From JBCCIM01 sp965263205 (GTDB lineage: Bacteria > Bacteroidota > Rhodothermia > Rhodothermales > JAHQVL01): a DNA stretch of 64,000 nt. The notes under the pieces were generated by a model. It did no database searches and was not told the DNA's origin. It saw only the letters and a program-made list of their open reading frames with translations. The stretch covers positions 1-64,000 of the forward strand of contig CBDHHF010000032.1 of NCBI GenBank assembly GCA_965263205.1, read 5' to 3'. Both the position numbers and the translations under genes were made by a program. Each line of letters opens with the position of its first letter. Position 1 is the first letter of the stretch. Below, in pieces: positions 54,784 through 62,963 of the stretch.

Positions 54784-55393
54784 AGTTGCCTGGAGAATAC
54801 ATGATATGAGCCCAGGGCAGGCCAGCATCCATCAGCCATGGTGCACCTTCCATGGGCGCTTGTGTAGACAGGCCAGTTGATTCGGTCGTAGCGTACGGCA
54901 TATACATCACATACAACGGACGCACGTCGGTAACTTCCCCTGTTTCGAGGTTCAGGCTGGTTTCTCCGCCGAACAGCTGGTACAGCGCAGCCGGTTCTTC
55001 CGGCATTTTGATCTTGCCGGCTTCAATTTCTTCCATGCGCGTTGCCCGCGATTCATCCCTGCCTACACCTTGTTTTTTAAGTTCACGTCCTCTAGACATG
55101 AACGGGTCCATTGTGTTGTGATAACAGGCTGCGTGAAATCGCTCATCAAAAGGGTTGTCAGCGAGGCAGATGAAGTCGTTGGTCCCAGCGCGGAGTTCGA
55201 TCATGTCGCCTGCTTCATTGAAGCCCAGCACCTGGGCGCCGTCTTTAAGATCAGCAGGTGCAGGAGATGTTGCACCTGCTATCTGGATGTCAGCACCTGG
55301 GACAGACTGGGCGTGTAGCAAGGAGCACGGGAAAAAAACGACTGCAGATGCAAAGAGCAGTGTAGAAAGCAAGCAGGTGGCAACGAAACGCAT
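54782..55393 (-). CDS. Hypothetical secreted protein
   Basis: 203 residues with a signal peptide (FASAVVFFPCSLLHAQ). The mature part is acidic with a conserved-looking core (GFNEAGDMIELRAGTNDFIC, then FHAACYHNTMDPFMSRGREL) and ends in YVMYMPYATTESTGLSTQ. No family is assigned, and two Cys could form a disulphide. The gene stands alone, convergent with the aminotransferase gene, and its stop codon lies within the strong repeat hairpin. Confidence 0.72.
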   Translation of the reverse strand: MRFVATCLLSTLLFASAVVFFPCSLLHAQSVPGADIQIAGATSPAPADLKDGAQVLGFNEAGDMIELRAGTNDFICLADNPFDERFHAACYHNTMDPFMSRGRELKKQGVGRDESRATRMEEIEAGKIKMPEEPAALYQLFGGETSLNLETGEVTDVRPLYVMYMPYATTESTGLSTQAPMEGAPWLMDAGLPWAHIMYSPGN

Positions 55394-55468
55394 GAGCTAA
55401 GGCCAGATAATCATTGGAGAAACTGGGATGCCCCAATATACTACATCTGAACCCTTAATAGTACACCA

Positions 55469-55786
55469 TTAATAAAGAGAATCGTACGCTTCGCGCCATA
55501 TTTTTCGCAACGCCTGCAGAAGATTGGCAGCAATATCAAATTTGTCGTTGTGGATGAGGTTCAAGCAAATCGTGTACGATTGTCCCAGGCTGTCGGCGAG
55601 ACTGGATTTTTTGCTGTGTTGCAAGCTTTCGATTAACACCTGTAACGCCGTAGTTGCGTGGGATGCATTTCGTGTAGTGCATCCCCAAATGGCTTCGCTG
55701 TACGCGATCATTAGCAGTTCAAAAGGCTTGGCACCGCATAGCCGGCCTTTCTTGTATCGAGTTATAGCATAGGAACGTTTGGACAC
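55469..55786 (-). CDS. FliS-like flagellar export chaperone homologue (orphan)
   Basis: I use the GTG at 55786, which follows GGAAAG and starts SKRSYAITRYKKGRLCGAKP, then FELLMIAYSEAI, closely resembling the start of FliS (a Tyr-rich opening, then xPxELLxMLYDxAI). The protein has about 105 residues, helical, with QSYTICLNLIHNDKFDIAAN and LQALRKIWREAY at the end. The upstream frame to 55837 encodes a hairpin and is not protein-like. FliS normally binds flagellin as an export chaperone. No flagellar gene occurs in this window, so it may belong to a scattered flagellar regulon or be repurposed. Similarity is by eye only. Confidence 0.6.
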   Translation of the reverse strand: MSKRSYAITRYKKGRLCGAKPFELLMIAYSEAIWGCTTRNASHATTALQVLIESLQHSKKSSLADSLGQSYTICLNLIHNDKFDIAANLLQALRKIWREAYDSLY

Positions 55787-56303
55787 AGCTTTCCAGTCAG
55801 GGGCCTCGCTGCCTGCCTTGGACAGGCAGCGAGGCAATACGCATTTAGGACTATGAGTACAGCGAGGGGAACGGCTTGGACGTGAGGTGCCGTTGTGTGG
55901 ATTAGCTTAAAGGGGTAGAGGGAAGTGGGGTAGAGACTGCTACACTGGATGCTGACGAGGTGCAAAGGACAGGATTTGTCAGCATCCAGGGCAGCGTAGC
56001 TTTGGAGAACAGTTGATTGCTACGCTACATGCGGGGGCCCTCTCTCGGGAAAGAGCGACTCGATAAATACCGGAAGCGTTGCGTGCTCGAAGACAGCGAC
56101 CGGTCTGGATGTGCGGGTTAAGGTTTTGAGCGCTGGCCGTTGTGTGATTCTGGTCATTTGCTTTTTTCCGCGTTAAACGCGACTTAGAGGGGAGCTTTTG
56201 TTTGTTGGGCTGCTATCCTGAGGAAGGAATCTGGTGAGGATTTTGGCTTGGATAGGGTGCCCAAATGTTTTATCGGCCAAATTGTCGCGGACTTAAGGGC
56301 AGA
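55787..56303. other. Structured intergenic region between FliS-like and galactokinase-like genes
   Basis: Three strong hairpins lie in this gap: 55803-55835 (13-bp stem, 17 nt upstream of the FliS-like start), 55945-55989 (12-bp stem, ACAGGATTTGTC within its loop) and 55993-56026 (8-bp stem). No coding frame looks credible. The cluster looks more like a structured 5' leader or repeat array than random sequence. Confidence 0.5.
55803..55835 (-). promoter_or_regulatory. Leader hairpin upstream of the FliS-like gene
   Basis: A perfect 13-bp GC-rich stem (GCCTCGCTGCCTG at 55803-55815 with CAGGCAGCGAGGC at 55823-55835, 7-nt loop) ends 17 nt before the proposed GTG start. It could modulate translation or be an old terminator; the sequence lacks a following T-run. 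Confidence 0.5.
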
Positions 56304-57668
56304 ATGGCATTTCTCAAAAATTTTTTACAGCAAAAGGGTGTGCGACAGTCATCCGTTGTGTCAAGAATGGTGTCGCAGGGCATGCCGGCGCAGCGTGCAG
56401 AAGATGCAGCGCAGCAGTTTGCAGATGTGGCGCAGAAGATGCAAGAATATGGTGTGGCTGCCTCGGCAATCGTACGTGGAATTTGGGTCCCCGGCCGTAT
56501 AGAGGTATTAGGTAAACACACGGATTATGCGGGGGGCTGCAGTTTGCTGGTGGCTTCTTCATGTGGGTTTGCCGTATTGGTTGCAGCAAGCAAAAGAGGA
56601 GGATTTACGTTGTTAGATGCTGGCAGGGAGCAAAATTGTAACCTGTCTGCTGAAGGCGAGGCTATGGGCGATTTGCCGGCCTGGGCTCTGTATCCGCAAA
56701 CCGCTATTCAGAGACTGCAAGCAAATTTTGCGATTGGTGAATCCAGTGGTGTTATCGGGTTTAGTAGCAACTTGCCTCGGGCTGCCGGCATGAGCAGTTC
56801 AAGTGCATTTATCACGGCTACCAGTCTGGCTGTGATGCACCTTGCCCGGATTGAAAGCCTTCCCGCTTATAGAGAGGCTATCAATGGAAAAACGGATTTT
56901 GCGGATTACCTGGGCCACATCGAAAATGGTAAATCTTACAAACAGCTATTAGGGCACCATGGCGTTGGTACGCTAGGTGGGAGTCAGGATCATACAGCAA
57001 TTGTTTGTGCAAAGCCTCGGCACCTGTTACATGCAGGTTTTCAGCCAACCAACATCTTTGGCTACAGCGCATTACCAGAAAAGTTGGTGTTTTGTATTGG
57101 CGTGAGCGGGGTGCGAGCAAAAAAGACGGGAGCAGTGCAAACGGCATACAATAACGCAGCGCAGCGGGTTATGGCCATACTTGAATGGTGGCAAGCTGCA
57201 TCGGGCCGGCGCGTGCCTACTTTAGCGGCGATGATTGCAGATGAAGACTTTGTATTGAACGACGCAATTGAGGCACTATCAGTACGCTCGCCCCATCTGG
57301 CAGGGCGGCTACTGCAATTTGTGAACGAGACTACTACGTACATTCCTGGTGCACTGGAGGCGATTAGGACTTCCAATATGGCCTTATTAAACAACTGCGT
57401 CGCCGGCTCACAGCGCGATGCTGACGAGAAATTGGGAAATCAGGTTGAAGAAACTGTAGCGTTAGCCAGTATGGCAAAGAGACTGGGGGCGGTTGCTGCT
57501 TCAGCTTTTGGGGCTGGTTTTGGCGGTGCTGTTTGGTCGCTGGTTATGAGGGAGGATGTGTCAACCTTTATGAGTGCATGGGAGAGAGGATACAGCGCTG
57601 CATTTCCTGAGCGCGACGAAGCTTCGTTTTTTGTAGATGAGACGGGGCCAGCGGCCTTTCAGCTCTAG
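56304..57668 (+). CDS. Galactokinase-like GHMP kinase
   Basis: I use ATG 56304 (MAFLKNFLQQKGVRQS), preceded by AAGGGC; another ATG lies at 56265. It has about 454 residues. GHMP motifs are clear: VPGRIEVLGKHTDYAGG (sugar binding; galactokinases have GRxNLIGEHTDY, so the Glu is replaced by Lys), LPRAAGMSSSSAFITA (ATP loop), HHGVGTLGGSQDHTAIV and GAFGAGFGGAVWSLV. The Glu-to-Lys change next to the HTDY motif makes galactose specificity less certain. The reaction is ATP-dependent phosphorylation of a sugar at C1. It stands alone; no Leloir pathway gene is beside it. Confidence 0.85.
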   Translation: MAFLKNFLQQKGVRQSSVVSRMVSQGMPAQRAEDAAQQFADVAQKMQEYGVAASAIVRGIWVPGRIEVLGKHTDYAGGCSLLVASSCGFAVLVAASKRGGFTLLDAGREQNCNLSAEGEAMGDLPAWALYPQTAIQRLQANFAIGESSGVIGFSSNLPRAAGMSSSSAFITATSLAVMHLARIESLPAYREAINGKTDFADYLGHIENGKSYKQLLGHHGVGTLGGSQDHTAIVCAKPRHLLHAGFQPTNIFGYSALPEKLVFCIGVSGVRAKKTGAVQTAYNNAAQRVMAILEWWQAASGRRVPTLAAMIADEDFVLNDAIEALSVRSPHLAGRLLQFVNETTTYIPGALEAIRTSNMALLNNCVAGSQRDADEKLGNQVEETVALASMAKRLGAVAASAFGAGFGGAVWSLVMREDVSTFMSAWERGYSAAFPERDEASFFVDETGPAAFQL

Positions 57669-57700
57669 GGTGTTTTATAGCTGGGCGGCGTTCATTCCTC

Positions 57701-57922
57701 CGTCATGCCCAACTCGATTGGGTCTCTATATCACAATTAACATCATCGGTTCAAAAGGGACATCGTGCCCGTTTTTTCCGCTGCGTCATTCTGGACTTGA
57801 TCCGGTATCCAGAGAAAGATTGGGAAAATTAGCCCTTTTAAAGATGTCTGGATGCTGGATCAAGTCCAGAATGACGATTTGCTTAGTTGTAATATAGAGA
57901 CAAAGTCAAGCTGGGTATGACG
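57701..57922. repeat. Dispersed nested inverted repeat, copy B
   Basis: The outer arms (57701-57740 and 57877-57922) share CGTCATGCCCA...GTCTCTATATCACAA, and the inner arms (57783-57813 and 57846-57876) share CGTCATTCTGGACTTGATCC. The right half is nearly identical to copy A at 39504-39561 in reverse complement. The element contains no open frame. It occupies most of the gap 57669-58106; the remainder shows nothing. Confidence 0.75.
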
Positions 57923-58106
57923 GTTGGTAGTGTTGGTTCGTACAAACACCGCCATTTAAGTCTATGGACTGCCTTTTTTGTACGCAGCCAAGGCAAAAAG
58001 CAGTTTTTGAGGAGAATATGGAAGAAACCGCTGCACACGCGAGGCTACATAGCGCAGTACGCGTCGGCATGTTTATGCTAAACCACAAACCAGAACACAC
58101 TGCTTT

Positions 58107-58274
58107 ATGAACGCCCCTAAACAAGCAACATGGACAATAGCTATTTTCATCGCTGCTGTTGCGATGGTGCAGGAATTTGATCTGTTTGATCTGAATCTTG
58201 GTGCTTACACGTTTTACATGATGATTGCCAGCGTTGCTTTGCTTGCCATAGCCTCAAAATTAAAAGGCATTTAA
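58107..58274 (+). CDS. Small two-helix membrane protein (55 residues)
   Basis: ATG at 58107, stop at 58272-58274. The protein starts MNAPKQATWTIAIFIAAVAM and has two hydrophobic segments (TIAIFIAAVAMV and FYMMIASVALLAIAS) separated by an acidic FDLFDLNLG loop. Coding character is good: regular codon use and a clear basic C-terminus (KLKGI). It has no family I recognise and no strong ribosome site. A GCCGGC hairpin (about 58282-58299) follows the stop and may be a terminator shared with the convergent DUF6624 gene. Confidence 0.65.
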   Translation: MNAPKQATWTIAIFIAAVAMVQEFDLFDLNLGAYTFYMMIASVALLAIASKLKGI

Positions 58275-58317
58275 GAAGAAGGCCGGCACACTGGCCGGCT
58301 CACTTCTGTTTCAAGCT

Positions 58318-59247
58318 TTAACCACCACAAACAGCCCTGGTCATTTCTGCAAGGCTTTTTTCTACTGTGCCCATGCCCATGGAGGCTCGACGTTCGTTAA
58401 CCGTCTCGGGGTCTTCAAGCGGTGCCAGGATGAGGCCATTGTCCGTGCACTCCCATATGGGTTGTGTGCCATAGCGTTGTTTGCGGTCGTGATTGACCGC
58501 TACCCGATCGAACAGGTATGCATAGTTGGATTTGCTCACGCCATTGTTTTCGAGATATGGCGTCATACGTTCCAGTGCCAGGGCCTGAAATGCAGGGTCA
58601 CGATCAGCATGCTGTACAAGGAGCCACGCATGTGCAGAGATACGTGCGCCAAATCGGTGGGTGTCAACCCAGTCGTACTGATCCAAAACAGTCTTCATGT
58701 ATGCCGTTGATTCAACGTCAATCAGTACCCCGTAGGCCCGACTGAGTGCGCTGCGCCATAACTCGGCGCCAGGCGCTCGCTGTTGATTGAATCGGCTGTA
58801 GGCAATGCGGCGCGCCTGATCTTCAGCCCATAATGCTGAGATACGCTGCTGGATGTTAGCAATTGCTGCATCTTCTGAGACCTCAAATTTGTCATGTTTG
58901 AGCAGTTTCTTGTGCTCTTTAGAAAACTGCTTCTCGTATCCCGTCGTTCCTTTTTCGAACGCCTTGATACAGGCTTTGTGGTTTTTGGATGCTTGTGCCG
59001 ATTTGACGCCGGCGTCAATCAATGCAGCAGCAGCACGTTCCTTGGCAGTATGTTGATCATCCGTTTCAATCATGAACGCAACGGCGGCCACGCCCGTGGT
59101 ATCTGCACCTTGTTTGTGTTGCCAGGTGCAATAGTCGAATGCGACAGCGTGGTCCGGTGCGCCGAGGAGTGGCATGAGGGGTTGTGCATGCACACGTCCG
59201 GGAACTAAGAGGAGCGCGAAAAGAATGAAGGGTAGCGTACATTTCAT
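58318..59247 (-). CDS. DUF6624 domain exported protein
   Basis: 309 residues with a signal peptide (LPFILFALLLVPGRVHAQ). A helical, Lys-rich middle part is followed by the DUF6624 pattern: VLDQYDWVDTHRFGARISAH, then AWLLVQHADRDPAFQ, and SKSNYAYLFDRVAVNHDRKQ with RYGTQP. The family is frequent in Bacteroidota as exported or cytosolic protein of unknown function. It is convergent with the small membrane-protein gene and independent of the GNAT downstream on the other strand. Confidence 0.85.
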   Translation of the reverse strand: MKCTLPFILFALLLVPGRVHAQPLMPLLGAPDHAVAFDYCTWQHKQGADTTGVAAVAFMIETDDQHTAKERAAAALIDAGVKSAQASKNHKACIKAFEKGTTGYEKQFSKEHKKLLKHDKFEVSEDAAIANIQQRISALWAEDQARRIAYSRFNQQRAPGAELWRSALSRAYGVLIDVESTAYMKTVLDQYDWVDTHRFGARISAHAWLLVQHADRDPAFQALALERMTPYLENNGVSKSNYAYLFDRVAVNHDRKQRYGTQPIWECTDNGLILAPLEDPETVNERRASMGMGTVEKSLAEMTRAVCGG

Positions 59248-59382
59248 TGTTCTGCTGAGTTAGGTAGTAGCTCTACGGGCTCCGATGAGTTGGTTAGAGG
59301 GATAACGGTTGGGGGGAAGAGATGGTTACAGGATTTTGATTGCCGAGTGTCGAATGCCGATTTTCGAGTGATGTATTTTGCA

Positions 59383-59413
59383 CGTCATGCCGGACTTGGT
59401 CCGGTATCCAGAT
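59383..59413 (+). repeat. Dispersed repeat, half copy C
   Basis: CGTCATGCCGGACTTGGTCC plus GGTATCCAGAT matches the left inner arm of copy B (57783-57813) with a few changes and has no inverted partner, so it is a half or decayed element. It is preceded by a short run of CGA-rich low-complexity sequence similar to that at 21974-21999. Confidence 0.6.
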
Positions 59414-59484
59414 TGCGTTGGACGAAGCTTGGTTCATAGATCTGCCGTAAGTTGTTCAGGACACATACAGTTACTATTAATCTC

Positions 59485-60024
59485 ATGGCTAAGTACGAAG
59501 TATTCGTGCGTGTGGCAACGCCCGCTGACGCAGACTGGATGGCGCAAGGTTATACAAACATGGGCTGGTCGAAGCCGGCTGGGTACTTTGCGACAATGTT
59601 ACAGGAGCAGGAGGCAGATCTGCTTGTATTATTAGTGGCGCAATCGGGTAGCGAATATGTGGGCCATGGCCTGGTACGATGGGTGAGCGGTTATGAACCT
59701 TTTTCATCGGCTAACATTCCTGAAATACAGGACCTAAACGTATTGCCCAATTTTCGAAAGCAGGGAGTGGGTACACAACTACTTGATGATGCCGAGGCTA
59801 CCATCGCAACCCGTTCATCAATTGCAGGTATCGGTGTAGGGCTCTATGCTGATTACGGGCCTGCACAGCGCCTTTATGTAGGGCGGGGGTACATACCCGA
59901 CGGGCGAGGTGTCAGCTATGACAATACTCCGATCATCACAGGCGAGCGTTATCCTGTAGACGATAGCCTGGTGCTGTATTTTACCAAAAGACTGCATTTT
60001 ACCAAAAGGCTACAAAAAGCCTAG
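59485..60024 (+). CDS. GNAT family N-acetyltransferase
   Basis: The ATG at 59485 (MAKYEVFVRVATPADADWMA) is chosen; the frame extends to 59452. It has about 179 residues of GNAT fold, with DLNVLPNFRKQGVGTQLLDD as acetyl-CoA loop (Arg-Lys-Gln-Gly-Val-Gly) and GVGLYADYGPAQRLYVGRGY as the C-terminal motif. The acceptor substrate is not predictable. The C-terminus is a doubled FTKRL (FTKRLHFTKRLQKA), encoded by a near-perfect short tandem repeat, which is likely a slippage extension. No neighbours suggest a pathway. Confidence 0.88.
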   Translation: MAKYEVFVRVATPADADWMAQGYTNMGWSKPAGYFATMLQEQEADLLVLLVAQSGSEYVGHGLVRWVSGYEPFSSANIPEIQDLNVLPNFRKQGVGTQLLDDAEATIATRSSIAGIGVGLYADYGPAQRLYVGRGYIPDGRGVSYDNTPIITGERYPVDDSLVLYFTKRLHFTKRLQKA

Positions 60025-60119
60025 GCTGCCATTGGGCGCAAACATCAGCATACACTTTTCCGTTTTATTATCTTACGTAGCCACCTTTCGATCAGGTATA
60101 CAGCTAACTTCAAACCTCT

Positions 60120-60608
60120 ATGAAGACACAAGAGATTACCCTCAACATAAATGGTGAGGCGGTGACGCTTCAGGTTGAGCCAGAGATGCCCCTGCTATGG
60201 GTGTTGCGCGATGAGTTAAACATGACCGGTACAAAGTTCGGATGCGGTGTTGCTGCGTGTGGCGCTTGCTCTGTGATGTTAAATGGTAATGTTGTGCGTA
60301 GCTGCTCATACCCTGTTGGAGCTACCGTCGGCCAGGAAATCAAAACCATTGAGGGACTTGCCTCGGAAGGTGAACGAACAGCCGTGCAGCAAGCATGGAT
60401 AGATCACCAGGTACCACAGTGCGGATATTGCCAGTCGGGGATGATCATGGCTGTTGAAGCTATGCTTGATCGGACGCCTGAGCCTACAGACGAGGATATC
60501 GATCGTACGATCACCAACATTTGCCGGTGCGGGACTTACCAGCGGATCCGCGATGCTGTGCATGATGCAGCCAAGAAACGCATTGCGAACGGACAGCAAA
60601 ACGCTTAA
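60120..60608 (+). CDS. (2Fe-2S)-binding subunit of a molybdenum hydroxylase (IorA-like)
   Basis: 162 residues with both clusters of the small subunit: the plant-type ferredoxin motif FGCGVAACGACSVMLNG and the C-terminal four-helix domain cluster QCGYCQSGMIM ... NICRCGTYQRIRDAV. It carries no signal peptide. It is the electron-transfer subunit of isoquinoline-1-oxidoreductase-type hydroxylases and is 28 bp upstream of the large subunit, so the two form an operon. Because the large subunit has a Tat signal, this one would be co-exported as a folded passenger (inference). Confidence 0.92.
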   Translation: MKTQEITLNINGEAVTLQVEPEMPLLWVLRDELNMTGTKFGCGVAACGACSVMLNGNVVRSCSYPVGATVGQEIKTIEGLASEGERTAVQQAWIDHQVPQCGYCQSGMIMAVEAMLDRTPEPTDEDIDRTITNICRCGTYQRIRDAVHDAAKKRIANGQQNA

Positions 60609-60636
60609 TTCACCAACTTGATCTTGGAATAGAACG

Positions 60637-62910
60637 ATGGCAGAAATCAAAAAGAAAAAGACGAGTTGGACCCGGCGGGCTTTTATGGCTGCCGGCGGCG
60701 TGTTAGGTGCTGGGCTCGTTGTAGGTGTTGGCGGGATGGCTTATGTCAACCGTAAGATTCAGCAGTATTCAGGTACAGGCATGGGTGATGGGGCATCACT
60801 CAATGCATGGATTCGTATTGCTCCGGACAACTCGATCACCCTTGCTATCCCGCGCGCAGAAATGGGGCAGGGGGTGTATACCTCACTGCCGGCGATGATC
60901 GCTGAAGAACTTGAAATTGAACTTGAGAATATCGAAGTAATGCACCCCCAGCCGGAGTCGCCTTACGCGAATGTGTTTATGGTGACCCAGCAGCCGCCCA
61001 ACTTTTTTGAAGGGTATTCCATGCAGCAGAAGATGTTTGCATTTATGACGCTTGTTGGGACCGGGGGAAGTACGTCGATTTCTGATGGGTTCTACAACAT
61101 GCGCTATGCCGGTGCGACGGCGAGAGAAATGCTCCGTACAGCAGCGGCAAACCGGTGGGGTGTAGATGTCTCTCAAACCGAGGTCCGTAATCGGACGGTT
61201 GTGCATAAAGGAGATGGGACTGCGTTCACGTACGGCGAGCTAGCTGCCGAGGCAGCTATGGTCGAACTTGATGCACTGCCGGCACTCAAAGAGAAAAGCG
61301 CGTGGACAAAAATTGGTAAACCCGTCCAACGGCTCGACATTCCCGACAAGGTAAACGGGAAAGCAGAGTTTGGTATCGACGTCAGGTTGGATAACATGCT
61401 GTACGCTGCCGTGCGATATCCCGGTGTTGTGGGAGGCAAAATTACCGGCATCACCAACCAAGCTGAAATAGAAGGTATGGCCGGTGTTGAAAAGGTTGTT
61501 TTGACAGATTTTGGCGCTGCCGTGATTGCAAATAACACATGGCGCGCGCGAAATGCTGCTGCTGCGCTGACGTTGCAAGAGGAAAACGCCGGCAATGCAA
61601 ACCTGTCCACCGACACCATCAACAAGCAGTTGGAAACAGTCATGGCTGCTGGCGAAGCTACGCTACACGAAGACGTCGGCGACACGGATGCCTCGTTTGC
61701 CGACGCAACCGGTACGCTTGTCGAAGCTACGTATCATGTACCGTACCTGGCGCACGCAACCATGGAGCCGATGAACTGCACCGTGTTGTACGACGAAGGT
61801 GAGGTTGAACTGTGGACTGGCCATCAGGCTATTTCTGTCGTGCAAGAGCAGGTTGCAAAAGTGACCGGTGTGTCGCCGGAAAACATCCACATCAACACCA
61901 CATACCTCGGTGGTGGATTTGGCCGGCGCGGTGAGTTCGACTATGTAACCATCGCCTCCGCTGTAGCGAAGGAATTGCCGGGAAGGCCCGTCATGACGGT
62001 ATTTTCGCGCGAGGCAGATATGCAAAACGATTTTTATCGGCCAGCTGCCACAAGCGCATTTCGCGCACTGGTTGATGATGAAGGCGGCTTGACGGCCTGG
62101 GAGAATCACGTGGTACAACAGCCGGTAGGGTACCAGGCCATGAAGCGGTTGGCGCCGGGAATCCCTGTATCGAAAGAGCACGATGAGCCGTCAACGGAAG
62201 GCGCCCGTGGACTTCCGTATGCGATGAATAACTGCCGCGTGAAATACAGCCACGTAGATTTGCCGCTGCCTATCGGTTTCTGGCGCAGCGTGGGTAGCAG
62301 TCAGAATGGCTTCTTTACAGAATGTTTTGTTGATGAATGTGCCCATGCCGCCGGCATCGATCCGTACCTTTTTCGTAAATCAAAACTGGGCAACCACCCA
62401 AGATTCGAAAAAGTGCTCGATCGCGTAGCAGAAATGAGTAACTGGGGCGGCGAATTGCCCGAGGGTACGTTTCAAGGCATCGCGCTGCACAAAAGCTTCG
62501 GCTCCATTGTAGGTCAGGTTGCGCAGATCACGCGCGTTGACGAGAAGAAGTACAGCATCGACAAGTTCTTCTGCGCCATCGATTGCGGTATCTACATAAA
62601 TCCAGACACCGTAGCCGCGCAAATGGAAGGGGGCCTCATCTTTGGGCTCTCAGCTGCGCTCTATGGTGAGATTACCTGGAAAGACGGCGCTGTGCAGCAA
62701 ACCAACTTCCCAACCTACGACATGGTGCGCCTCAACGTGGCGCCGCGTGTTGAGGTGGCGATCATGGAAAACGACGAATATCCCGGTGAGCGTGTAGGCG
62801 AGCCAGGAACGCCACCTGCAGCGCCGGCGCTGGTGAATGCCATCTTCGCTGCATCCGGTGTACGCGAGCGCGTGCTCCCGCTGCGCAAGCAGGGCTATGT
62901 GTTTGTGTAG
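60637..62910 (+). CDS. Molybdopterin-binding large subunit of a molybdenum hydroxylase (IorB-like), Tat-exported
   Basis: 757 residues. A twin-arginine signal (SWTRRAFMAAGGVLGAGLVV) opens the protein. Xanthine-dehydrogenase-family features follow: a duplicated IorB-like N-terminal part (AWIRIAPDNSITLAIPRAEM), GGGFGRRGEFDYVT for the Moco region, and the catalytic Glu motif VGEPGTPPAAPALVNAIF. These enzymes hydroxylate N-heterocycles or aldehydes with water as oxygen source, and relatives pass electrons to a cytochrome c; no cytochrome or Moco chaperone gene is next to it. The substrate is unknown. Transcription ends at the terminator just downstream. Confidence 0.9.
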   Translation: MAEIKKKKTSWTRRAFMAAGGVLGAGLVVGVGGMAYVNRKIQQYSGTGMGDGASLNAWIRIAPDNSITLAIPRAEMGQGVYTSLPAMIAEELEIELENIEVMHPQPESPYANVFMVTQQPPNFFEGYSMQQKMFAFMTLVGTGGSTSISDGFYNMRYAGATAREMLRTAAANRWGVDVSQTEVRNRTVVHKGDGTAFTYGELAAEAAMVELDALPALKEKSAWTKIGKPVQRLDIPDKVNGKAEFGIDVRLDNMLYAAVRYPGVVGGKITGITNQAEIEGMAGVEKVVLTDFGAAVIANNTWRARNAAAALTLQEENAGNANLSTDTINKQLETVMAAGEATLHEDVGDTDASFADATGTLVEATYHVPYLAHATMEPMNCTVLYDEGEVELWTGHQAISVVQEQVAKVTGVSPENIHINTTYLGGGFGRRGEFDYVTIASAVAKELPGRPVMTVFSREADMQNDFYRPAATSAFRALVDDEGGLTAWENHVVQQPVGYQAMKRLAPGIPVSKEHDEPSTEGARGLPYAMNNCRVKYSHVDLPLPIGFWRSVGSSQNGFFTECFVDECAHAAGIDPYLFRKSKLGNHPRFEKVLDRVAEMSNWGGELPEGTFQGIALHKSFGSIVGQVAQITRVDEKKYSIDKFFCAIDCGIYINPDTVAAQMEGGLIFGLSAALYGEITWKDGAVQQTNFPTYDMVRLNVAPRVEVAIMENDEYPGERVGEPGTPPAAPALVNAIFAASGVRERVLPLRKQGYVFV

Positions 62911-62927
62911 AGACTTCTTGATACCTG

Positions 62928-62963
62928 AAAAAGCCGACCATATTCAACATGGTCGGCTTTTTT
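62928..62963 (+). terminator. Rho-independent terminator after the molybdenum hydroxylase operon
   Basis: A 12-bp stem (AAAAGCCGACCA at 62929-62940 with TGGTCGGCTTTT at 62950-62961, 9-nt loop), followed by Ts. It lies 19 nt after the stop of the large subunit. Confidence 0.92.

Noticed and set aside
55787..55837. Extended N-terminus of the FliS-like protein
   Set aside because: The extra 17 codons start with TTG and are simply the translation of a perfect 13-bp hairpin.
55838..56264. Known riboswitch in the structured gap
   Set aside because: I looked for conserved cores of the common classes (cyclic di-GMP, cobalamin, TPP, SAM) and found none.
57701..57922. CRISPR array
   Set aside because: The repeats are inverted and nested, with unequal spacing and only two or three units, and no cas gene is nearby.
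61173..61685. 170-codon minus-strand open frame inside the molybdenum hydroxylase gene
   Set aside because: It lies wholly within a strongly supported gene on the other strand and its product is Ser/Ala/Pro low-complexity of the type produced by antisense reading of coding DNA.
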